From: Sphingobacteriaceae bacterium | GTDB taxonomy: Bacteria > Bacteroidota > Bacteroidia > UBA7662 | Reading direction: 5' to 3' | DNA length: 64,000 bases | Assembly: GCA_030682795.1 (NCBI GenBank) | Contig: JAUXNJ010000026.1 | Coordinates: forward strand, 27,261-91,260 | Shown: piece after piece, positions 54,309-61,060 of the stretch | How the letters are laid out: each line of letters begins with the position of its first letter | Position numbering within the stretch: the stretch's first letter is position 1 | Notes under the pieces: model-generated | What the model saw: only the letters and a program-made list of their open reading frames with translations | What the model was told of the DNA's origin: nothing | The model's database searches: none | Position numbers and translations under genes: made by a program

Positions 54309-55304
54309 TCAGGTGCTTGATTTAACAGCAGGATCGTCGTGAATGAGCAGCCCGATATCGGTTTGGTAGCGGTAAATCTTGTTTTCGAAAGCGGGTGAGG
54401 TCGCCAGCGCCAACCAGTCTTTTTCCCACATACTCGCACACCACCAGCGGTGCCGCTCAAAATCGTTGGTAATGATGATCATACGGGTTGGAAGCCGGCC
54501 ACGATCGTCTCGTACCAGTTCACGGATATCAACCAGTGGAATAGCTTTCTCCCAACCTTTGATAAGTGGATGTCGGATAAGCAGGTCCGTGCGGCTGAGC
54601 GCAGGGTAAAAGGCAACATAATTGGCCAAAAAAAGCATGAGGGCTGCCAACACCCAAAAAATGGGGATACCGTTGGCCCATCTCAAAAACATCCCCGCTA
54701 AAAAAAGCAGTCCGAATATGGATACACTGCTGAATGGATGGTGGCGGTAAGCGGTGATTTCAGAGGGGCGTAGGTGATGGGGAACTGGGGCCAGCGTGAT
54801 TTTGGCAGCAGGCACCATGGGTTCTTGCAGCAGGCGGGCCAGTTGCCTTTTTAGTTGGGGCAAGTCGCAGAGGTACTCGTCGTACAACAGGTAGTCTTCC
54901 CCTGCCTTGGTCCTCCAAAGCAAAGCTTCGGCCAAGCTGCCAAACAGCAGTGGGAAGCTGCCATTGTATTGGAGCTCGGCCAATTCGCTGATGGGAAGCC
55001 ATTGATTTCCGCCGTACCAGAGTCCACGCTCATAGAGCACCGCTGTTTTAATTTTTTGGGGCAGTTGCCGGAACATCCTGTAGCCCATCCCGCCAGTAAA
55101 AAGACTGAAGCCAATCAGTAAAAATCCCAACCAAAGGTTGCTTTCTGGCACTGGATCGAACATGAGCCAACCAATCAGTCCAAAGCCTATGGTCAAGACC
55201 AGCAGTGCCAGTCCTGCCAAGCCGAACTGCACATAAACCGCCCAGCTCAGCGGGCAGCGTTGCAGCAAGGTACCAGTTTGGGAAATGGGCGGCGGTTGGT
55301 GCAT
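54309..55304 (-). CDS. Multi-spanning membrane protein with PH-like region
   Basis: 331 residues. Hydrophobic segments near 22-48, 58-80, 195-212 and 214-232. Between the second and third pairs lies a soluble region (about 85-180) with ERGLWYGGNQWLPISELAEL, and another follows the fourth segment (ALSRTDLLIRHPLIKGWEKA). Those resemble the PH-like domains of some small bacterial membrane proteins, but I cannot confirm it. Function unknown. It faces the WYL regulator gene divergently. Confidence 0.72.
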   Translation of the reverse strand: MHQPPPISQTGTLLQRCPLSWAVYVQFGLAGLALLVLTIGFGLIGWLMFDPVPESNLWLGFLLIGFSLFTGGMGYRMFRQLPQKIKTAVLYERGLWYGGNQWLPISELAELQYNGSFPLLFGSLAEALLWRTKAGEDYLLYDEYLCDLPQLKRQLARLLQEPMVPAAKITLAPVPHHLRPSEITAYRHHPFSSVSIFGLLFLAGMFLRWANGIPIFWVLAALMLFLANYVAFYPALSRTDLLIRHPLIKGWEKAIPLVDIRELVRDDRGRLPTRMIIITNDFERHRWWCASMWEKDWLALATSPAFENKIYRYQTDIGLLIHDDPAVKSST

Positions 55305-55420
55305 GGGGAGCGAAATATCGGGAGAAGGATTGACTTTTAAAACAGGCGGTTTTTATGGATGGGGATGTGGCTTTAAGGGGATGTGAGCGCATTTTATTTA
55401 CTGATTGCTTATCTTCGGTC

Positions 55421-56332
55421 ATGGCAATTAACAAAGAAAAGGCATTGGCAGTATTGCATGATGCCTTCTATCAGCGGCGCAAACTGCGTTTAAACGACAT
55501 TGAAGGCTTGATGGATTTTCATCAAATCAACTATTCAGAACGCAGCTTGAGTCGGTGGATCCAGACCTTGCGCGAGGAGTACGATTTGCCGGTGCAGTTC
55601 AACCGCCGGGAGGGCTATTTTGAAGTGCTGGAGGCGGATCGACCGGCGAGTCCTACCGGTTTGCTCAAATACACCCTCGACAGTCAGTTTTTGCGCGATT
55701 TGCTGCTGCGCAACAAAAAGGCTGCGGCGGTGATTCATCCCGACAACCGGGCGCCGGCCCTCAACCACCACCACTTCACCCAGCTGGTGAATGCCTGTTT
55801 GGAGCACCGTTTGGTGGAAGTGCGACACCAAAAGTTTGATGCTCCGGCGCCCAAAAATTATGTACTCAAGCCTTTCTTTTTGAAGGAATACCTGTACCGC
55901 TGGTACCTCATTGCCGCCGATACCGGCGATGGAGAAGCCATCAAAGCTTTTGGCTTGGAGCGACTGCAGGAGGTGCAACTGCGTGAGGAGCGGTTCAACA
56001 ACCAACAAAGCGAGGCGGCAGCCGACCAATTTTTGGGCTTGATGGGCATCACCGGCTCGGAGATCAAGCCGGTGGATATAGTGTTGCGCACCAATGGCCT
56101 GCAAAAGCGTTTTTTCGAGACCCTGCCCTTGCATCCTCGGCAGCAGCTGAAACAAATTGGCGAAGATTGGTGGGAGATTCGTTTTGTGGGCAAGCCCAAC
56201 CTGGAGCTCACCCAGCAATTGGTGGGACAGCTCGAGCCCATTGAGGTGGTGGAGCCGGAGTCATACAAGGCGTATGTAATTGCGTATTTGAAGCGGAATT
56301 TGGGGGTTTATGGAGCGGCTGCGGGAAAATAA
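55421..56332 (+). CDS. WYL-domain transcriptional regulator
   Basis: 303 residues from the ATG at 55421 (MAINKEKALAVLHDAFYQRR); the frame opens 22 codons earlier but without conservation. An N-terminal winged helix-turn-helix (about 1-65) is followed by a WYL domain (about 125-205), with the core RWYLIAADTGDGEAIKAFGL. The rest is a WCX-like C-terminal region. WYL regulators sense small ligands or nucleic acids and often lie beside phage-defence or DNA-repair genes. It has its own terminator downstream. Target genes are not known; the accessory genes after it are candidates. Confidence 0.9.
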   Translation: MAINKEKALAVLHDAFYQRRKLRLNDIEGLMDFHQINYSERSLSRWIQTLREEYDLPVQFNRREGYFEVLEADRPASPTGLLKYTLDSQFLRDLLLRNKKAAAVIHPDNRAPALNHHHFTQLVNACLEHRLVEVRHQKFDAPAPKNYVLKPFFLKEYLYRWYLIAADTGDGEAIKAFGLERLQEVQLREERFNNQQSEAAADQFLGLMGITGSEIKPVDIVLRTNGLQKRFFETLPLHPRQQLKQIGEDWWEIRFVGKPNLELTQQLVGQLEPIEVVEPESYKAYVIAYLKRNLGVYGAAAGK

Positions 56333-56448
56333 GCGACAAAAGCGCATTGAAAACAATGAGCGATTGTGAAGAAGGCGTGTTCTTTTTACCGCAGAGAAAG
56401 GGAGGATTTTGTGCGGTTGAACAGCACCAATTTAAAGATTAGGCTTTT

Positions 56449-56470
56449 TTAGCCTAGAAAGGCTAATTTT
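56449..56470 (+). terminator. Candidate terminator of the WYL gene
   Basis: TTAGCC/GGCTAA stem, 6-base loop, then TTTTCTT. Another weak stem (TAGGCT/AGCCTA) just before it shares part of the sequence. It lies 117 bp after the gene end, in a 359-bp gap that otherwise holds only the promoter at 56645. Confidence 0.55.
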
Positions 56471-56644
56471 CTTGCTATTAGAAACTGTACCCTTGCCGCG
56501 AGTTAACGGAGCCTTTTAGACTGCGCTGCAAAAGCAGCTTGTCCCGAGTACGCAGAGCGCTAAAGCCTTTCGCTTATTGATGGCGTTGAGGTAAGCACCA
56601 TGACCTTCAAGGAAGAAAAGTTCTGCGGGTCAGAATAATGTCCA

Positions 56645-56676
56645 TTTGCTAAAACCATCGCAACTCCCTAACTTTG
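56645..56676 (+). promoter_or_regulatory. Full Bacteroidota-type promoter of the small gene at 56692
   Basis: TTTG (56645-56648), 20-bp spacer, TAACTTTG (56669-56676). The transcription start should fall within about 7 bp, so the mRNA leader is very short. Confidence 0.7.
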
Positions 56677-56691
56677 ATATAAATGGAATTT

Positions 56692-56967
56692 ATGACGCTC
56701 GAAGACCGCAAAATTCGATTCATCCAGCAATTTTTGAAAATCGAGAATGAGGTTGTAATACGTCAATTTGAGAAACTGCTTTCTGCCGAAACCACTGAGT
56801 TTTCTCCAATGACCATAGAGGAGTTACATCGCAGGATTAACCAAGCATCGGCTGATATTGCTGCAGGAAACCATGTAAGCAGTGAAGAGTTACTTGATAA
56901 ATATGTTTCAGAACCTTTCAATGAAGAAACTACTTTGCAAACGAAAATCACCTGCAGCACATCCTAA
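56692..56967 (+). CDS. Antitoxin-like small protein without intact partner
   Basis: 91 residues from the ATG at 56692 (MTLEDRKIRFIQQFLKIENE). An ATG 3 codons upstream is possible but lies at the expected transcription start. The motif MTIEELHRRINQASADIAAG with SSEELLDKY is common in small antitoxins next to RelE-type toxins. The last 15 residues look unlike the family, and another frame continues past the stop as HLQHILRTDKKLLEKLAK, so the C terminus may be frameshifted. No toxin gene follows. Confidence 0.6.
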   Translation: MTLEDRKIRFIQQFLKIENEVVIRQFEKLLSAETTEFSPMTIEELHRRINQASADIAAGNHVSSEELLDKYVSEPFNEETTLQTKITCSTS

Positions 56968-57049
56968 GGACTGACAAAAAACTGCTAGAAAAACTGGCCA
57001 AATAGCCGATTTCACCTGAAATTAACTATTATCTGTAAATTGATTTTTG

Positions 57050-57057
57050 TATTTTTG
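57050..57057 (+). promoter_or_regulatory. -7 box of the repeated small RNA, copy 1
   Basis: TATTTTTG matches TAnnTTTG; it lies exactly 10 bp before the hairpin stem, as in copy 2. Confidence 0.6.
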
Positions 57058-57061
57058 TAAT

Positions 57062-57118
57062 AATAGTACCTGCCTGGCTTCCCATCAGAACAGCACACTT
57101 AGGCAGGTTTTCGCTTTT
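57062..57118 (+). ncRNA. Candidate small RNA, copy 1
   Basis: About 57 nt: leader TAATAGT, stem ACCTGCC (57068-57074), 27-base loop containing GCACACTT, stem GGCAGGT (57102-57108), tail TTTTCGCTTTT. It is both hairpin and terminator-like. It is matched at 63041-63097 by a second copy with the same leader, stem and tail but a different loop. It lies about 150 bp before the AAA-M41 gene start and could be its leader or a separate RNA. Confidence 0.65.
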
Positions 57119-57265
57119 AGCTTCGAGCGCCTCAGCCACCGGTGGCGTCGCAGGCAGTTTGCTTAGGAAGCCGCACTGTCCCCCTTTTGAATTTTCAATT
57201 TTAAACTTTGAACTTTTTTGGCTGCACGCCAAAAAATGGCGGGAACTGGCGGTTGCTTTGCCTGC

Positions 57266-59305
57266 ATGAAAACATTCAACCCCCTTCCGAAAGCCGAAAT
57301 GGCCCGCCGCAACCAGCTGTTGCAGCAAGCCAGCACCGCACTCAAAAGTCATTTTGTGGGCATCGATGCCCAAATCGACCAACTCATTGAACACATCCGG
57401 CCCTGGTACCTGCTGCCGGGACAGCAAGACCGTCCTCGCATTGTAAACCTGTGGGGCATGACGGGGGTGGGCAAGACCGCGCTGGTGCTACAGCTGGTAC
57501 ACTACCTTGAGCTTGAAAGGCGCTACTACCCCATCGACTTTGGCAACAGCCAATGGAACGCCAATGGACTCATTGATGCCATCGAAAATGCACACCGCGA
57601 CGAACCAGCGCCAGCCATTTTTATGCTCGACGAATTCCAAAAAGCGCGCACCCTCGACAAAGAGGGCGAAGAAGTGGAAACATCCAACCGCTACCTCTGG
57701 AACCTGCTCGACAGCGGCCAGATTTTGTATGCGGAGCGCGACAGCGACTTGCGCTATTTGCGCGATTACTACAAAGACCTGGAACTTTGCCTCGCTTTGG
57801 GTGTGGTAGTTGAAAAGGGGAAGGTGACCGAAGGAGAAAACATTTACCGGGAGGTGTTTGAAATCAACGAAAACCGCCGCCGCCATGCCTTCCTGATGGA
57901 AGATAACGATGATTTCTTTTTCTTTTTAAAAGAACGGGTGATTGACGTCATGTGCGAGCATGCGCAAAGCATTTTTGAGTCCAGACTGGCCCTGCGTCAA
58001 CGGTTACTCCAGCTGGACGGCCCAGGAAGTCTCCACTTAATTGAAAAAGTGATCGAGCTCATGATGTTGCCCAAAATTTTTGATTGCAGCCAAGACCTCA
58101 TCTTTGTGGCCGGCAACCTAGACAGCGCTTACAACTTCACCCATCACACCGATCCGGAGATCGAAGCCGACACCGTCAAAAGTTTAAATGCAGAAGTCGG
58201 CCTCACCTCCATCAAACGCGCCCTGCTCGAACGCTTTCGACCTGAGCAGGTGGCCAGACTGGGCAACAACCATGTGATTTACCCAGCCTTTTCAAACGAA
58301 GCCTTCACCGAAATCATCCGCCGGGGATTAGCGCGTTTGTCGGAGCGATTTGAAGCCAATACCGGCGTGGAACTGCTTTTTGAGCCTTCTGTGCATAAAT
58401 TGGTTTACAAAGAAGGCGTTTTTCCTTCGCAGGGTACCCGTCCCCTCTTTAGCACCCTCGAAAACCTGGCAGGAAGCCGCTTGGCCAACTGGCAATTGGC
58501 ATTGCACGAGCTCGAAACACCCTGCCAGCAAATACATGTAGCGCAAATTGGCGACAAACTGGTGGCTCGCTTCTTGGCCAAACAAGGAGGATGCCTCTGT
58601 GAAAAAAGTCACGAGCTGCACCTGCCACTCAAAAAAGCCCGCAAACCAAAACGCGATGATAAGCAAGCCCTGGTGGCTGTACATGAAGCGGGACATGCGG
58701 TGCTCAGTTGCGCCCTCCTGGGCAGGGTACCCGCCAAAATTGTGAGTCAAAGCACCGACGACAGCACGGATGGATTTGTGGTCACTGATCAACGGCACGA
58801 CATTGTAAGCAAACACTACCTCCTGCGTATGACCGCCGTGTTTTTGGGAGGATTGGCGGCTGAAACCCTCTTGTTTGGTGAGGAACACATTACTTTGGGC
58901 AGTGCCTCCGACCTGCGCGAAGCTACCCGCTGGTTGAGCAAGGCATACCGCAAATCGGGCTTTACGGGTGTATGGGCAGCTTATGGTCCCGACGGTTTGA
59001 ATAAGCCACTGCTGACCCTCCATGAACCTCAGCTCGAACAAGCCATTCACGACACCCTCGCTGAAGCGCGTCAACTGGCCTTTGACACCCTGCAATTTGA
59101 AAAAGGCTTTTTGATTGCCTTGGCTGGCGAGCTCGCCAATCAACAACAAATGAGGCGTCCCCAAATCGAGCGCCTGCGCAAAGTGCATATGCTCGGCAGC
59201 ATGCAAAGTCCTTTGCTGAATTACCGCAGCCATTTGTTGCAAATGCGGCAGCAACAGCACCTTGGTCAAGTGCAAGAAGCTGGAACAAAATTGGTGTTGC
59301 TGTAG
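57266..59305 (+). CDS. Soluble AAA+ ATPase fused to an FtsH-type M41 zinc peptidase
   Basis: 679 residues from the ATG at 57266 (a frame is open 16 codons further up; ATG at 57299 is a second option). The first half is an AAA+ ATPase: Walker A GMTGVGKTA (64-72), Walker B IFMLDEF (118-124), sensor-1 Asn in LIFVAGN (near 284), arginine-finger region LLERFRPEQV (321-330), sensor 2 GTRPL (390-394). GTRPL is typical of Clp/HslU-type ATPases, not FtsH. The second half is a peptidase with VAVHEAGHAVLS (zinc site HEAGH, 473-477) and Asp in GSASDLREATR (near 549), the M41 third ligand. No membrane segment exists. So it looks like an energy-dependent soluble protease of mixed ancestry. The hairpin terminator overlaps its stop. 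Confidence 0.85.
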   Translation: MKTFNPLPKAEMARRNQLLQQASTALKSHFVGIDAQIDQLIEHIRPWYLLPGQQDRPRIVNLWGMTGVGKTALVLQLVHYLELERRYYPIDFGNSQWNANGLIDAIENAHRDEPAPAIFMLDEFQKARTLDKEGEEVETSNRYLWNLLDSGQILYAERDSDLRYLRDYYKDLELCLALGVVVEKGKVTEGENIYREVFEINENRRRHAFLMEDNDDFFFFLKERVIDVMCEHAQSIFESRLALRQRLLQLDGPGSLHLIEKVIELMMLPKIFDCSQDLIFVAGNLDSAYNFTHHTDPEIEADTVKSLNAEVGLTSIKRALLERFRPEQVARLGNNHVIYPAFSNEAFTEIIRRGLARLSERFEANTGVELLFEPSVHKLVYKEGVFPSQGTRPLFSTLENLAGSRLANWQLALHELETPCQQIHVAQIGDKLVARFLAKQGGCLCEKSHELHLPLKKARKPKRDDKQALVAVHEAGHAVLSCALLGRVPAKIVSQSTDDSTDGFVVTDQRHDIVSKHYLLRMTAVFLGGLAAETLLFGEEHITLGSASDLREATRWLSKAYRKSGFTGVWAAYGPDGLNKPLLTLHEPQLEQAIHDTLAEARQLAFDTLQFEKGFLIALAGELANQQQMRRPQIERLRKVHMLGSMQSPLLNYRSHLLQMRQQQHLGQVQEAGTKLVLL

Positions 59306-59320
59306 CAGCACCAATTTTTT
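59291..59320 (+). terminator. Intrinsic terminator overlapping the stop codon of the AAA-M41 gene
   Basis: Ten-bp stem TTGGTGTTGC/GCAGCACCAA with TGTA loop, followed by six T. The stop TAG (59303-59305) sits at the loop and first stem base. It separates this gene from the next. Confidence 0.85.
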
Positions 59321-59330
59321 CACGCTTACC

Positions 59331-59338
59331 TATCTTTA
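59331..59338 (+). promoter_or_regulatory. Near-consensus -7 box before the 128-residue gene
   Basis: TATCTTTA, one change from TAnnTTTG, 20 bp before the start at 59359. Together with the terminator it suggests separate transcription. Confidence 0.4.
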
Positions 59339-59358
59339 TTAACCATTAAACTAACCAC

Positions 59359-59745
59359 ATGCAATCCGAAAACCTCTTAACAAGCCTTGAGCATTTGATG
59401 CGCCACCACCAACCCGTGCAAATAAATGCCTATCAACAGCGGCATACCACCCCAGATAACCACACTTTTGTACTCGAATTCAGCTTTGGGAAACCATTGG
59501 TATTGGCTGTATGCTGCCACATTCCGCTTGATCTCGATGCACTGAAAGCGCAGCTGACCAGCATAGCCTCACATTTGGTTCCTTTTGTAACCGAAGAAGA
59601 CCTTTGCCTTTTCTTGAGCAAGAGCAACACAAATGTATTCCCCTATCTGAAAAGCCATAACCAGCAAGAAACCGATTATGCCGGCTTGGCCGAATTGTAC
59701 CGCAACTACCGCGGTCTTATTCAGTCCCAAAGATTCGGCTTCTAA
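59359..59745 (+). CDS. Hypothetical protein
   Basis: 128 residues, no signal peptide, one hydrophobic strand (FGKPLVLAVCCHIPLDL, about 43-59). It looks like a small alpha-beta domain. Motifs LEHLMRHHQPVQINAYQQRH and YLKSHNQQETDYAGL are not known to me. It lies 53 bp after the AAA-M41 gene, with a terminator and weak promoter between. A substrate adaptor for that protease is possible but unproven. Confidence 0.7.
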   Translation: MQSENLLTSLEHLMRHHQPVQINAYQQRHTTPDNHTFVLEFSFGKPLVLAVCCHIPLDLDALKAQLTSIASHLVPFVTEEDLCLFLSKSNTNVFPYLKSHNQQETDYAGLAELYRNYRGLIQSQRFGF

Positions 59746-59786
59746 AGAAGCGCTGCAAATGTAGGGCGCGGATGTTCGCAATGGCC

Positions 59787-60158
59787 TTAAAAATCCTCCT
59801 CCTCCAGGTTGTAAAACATATCCTTCATTTCAATCATCTCGGTTAGCAGCTTTTTGAAATGTTCTTTGCTTTCGTGCTCCTCAGGCCAAAAAGCATGTAC
59901 ATACTGCCAATTCAGTTCCAACACTTCCTCATTAGTTAATGAAACCGAATCGATGAGGTAGCGGACTTGGTCGTTGGTGTAATCTTCTAAGTTGGCAGGC
60001 AGCTCGAAGGGCCATGAAAGGTTAGCGTGAAGTTGATGCTGCAAGATGTACTCGGCTATCAGCTCAAGGGCTTGCTTTTCATGAATTTCGGCTTCCCAAT
60101 CTTCGGCGGATTTGTGGCTTTGGGCAAGCTCTAAGATGATTGACATGACGTTTTCCAT
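59787..60158 (-). CDS. Hypothetical acidic protein
   Basis: 123 residues, rich in Glu and Trp, helical, with no signal or membrane segment. Regions such as WEAEIHEKQALELIAEYILQ and ELNWQYVHAFWPEEHE suggest a compact all-alpha fold. It is downstream of the GIY-YIG-like gene by 12 bp and probably in the same operon. Function unknown. Confidence 0.7.
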   Translation of the reverse strand: MENVMSIILELAQSHKSAEDWEAEIHEKQALELIAEYILQHQLHANLSWPFELPANLEDYTNDQVRYLIDSVSLTNEEVLELNWQYVHAFWPEEHESKEHFKKLLTEMIEMKDMFYNLEEEDF

Positions 60159-60170
60159 GTTACGGAGAAT

Positions 60171-60983
60171 TTAATAGCCTGGGAAATTTCTTGAAACACC
60201 ATCCTTTTTGAAAAGGTAGTTAACTATATCTTTACAATTAAAGTCAATTAATAAACTCCCGAAACATTCACTCTTTGTTAAAAAATCAAACTTTTTGTGC
60301 TTGCCAATTGTTTTTCCTTTCAATGAATAAAAAATATATGTTTCTAGATATTCGTAACTCAAGAAACTACATTCGATGTTTGCATATGTGAAGAACATGT
60401 AATTCTCATTGTAAAACTTATTTGAATCCTGTGCTTTTTTAATATCATCTGGCCTAGATTTCAATGCGTTTATGAGTTTTTCAAAGGTATAATCACCTTC
60501 CGTAGATTTCAAGGCAAAAGGGCCTCCGTCATTTAAATCGTAAATACTATCTAAAATCGGTTTTGATTTATAATAAACTATGCGACTTTTAAAATAATCT
60601 TCATGATTTATAAACCACTCCCTCGAAGAAGTCTCTGGGCCATCTAAATGCTCCGGAAAGCAGAAATCATTGAAAAAACTCTTTAAATAATTTGGTTCAA
60701 GCTGTAAATATCTTTTGCTAGCTGAACTTTTGTGGTCCTTAAGCCGAACAGCTATGTTTGTTTCGCTTTTTCCTACGTAATAGGGTACAAAAACATGATC
60801 TTCCATGTTAAAATCAAAGACTTCGGTATGGCTCATCGGGATTCCAAAAGGCTCTTCTTTATCGAATACAAATCCCCAAATGTAAACCCCTCCGGTTTTC
60901 AGTTGATTTTTGAGCTTTTCAATGTCTGCGAATGACTGTATATCGCTAAAATTAAGAGTAATTGAAAGCGGCTGATTGATCAT
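60171..60983 (-). CDS. GIY-YIG-like nuclease domain protein
   Basis: 270 residues. The N-terminal half shows a GIY-YIG pattern: GGVYIWGF (near 31-38) and, about 50 residues on, FVPYYVGKSETNIAVRLKDHKSS, with the conserved Arg after the second motif. The canonical Tyr-Ile-Gly is Tyr-Val-Gly here. The rest (about 130-270) is an unknown helical region, lower in GC than the neighbouring genes. Such proteins cleave DNA or RNA in repair or defence, or have lost activity. It shares an mRNA with the acidic protein gene downstream. Confidence 0.65.
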   Translation of the reverse strand: MINQPLSITLNFSDIQSFADIEKLKNQLKTGGVYIWGFVFDKEEPFGIPMSHTEVFDFNMEDHVFVPYYVGKSETNIAVRLKDHKSSASKRYLQLEPNYLKSFFNDFCFPEHLDGPETSSREWFINHEDYFKSRIVYYKSKPILDSIYDLNDGGPFALKSTEGDYTFEKLINALKSRPDDIKKAQDSNKFYNENYMFFTYANIECSFLSYEYLETYIFYSLKGKTIGKHKKFDFLTKSECFGSLLIDFNCKDIVNYLFKKDGVSRNFPGY

Positions 60984-61060
60984 GATCTCTGGTTTAGTTT
61001 AGTACCCGCAATATAAATAACCGAAAACGAAATCAAGAAAATAGACTGGCACCATAAACC

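Noticed and set aside
58328..59323. 331-codon minus-strand frame opposite the AAA-M41 gene
   Set aside because: The plus frame carries intact Walker and HEAGH motifs; the minus frame has none and includes the antisense of the terminator.
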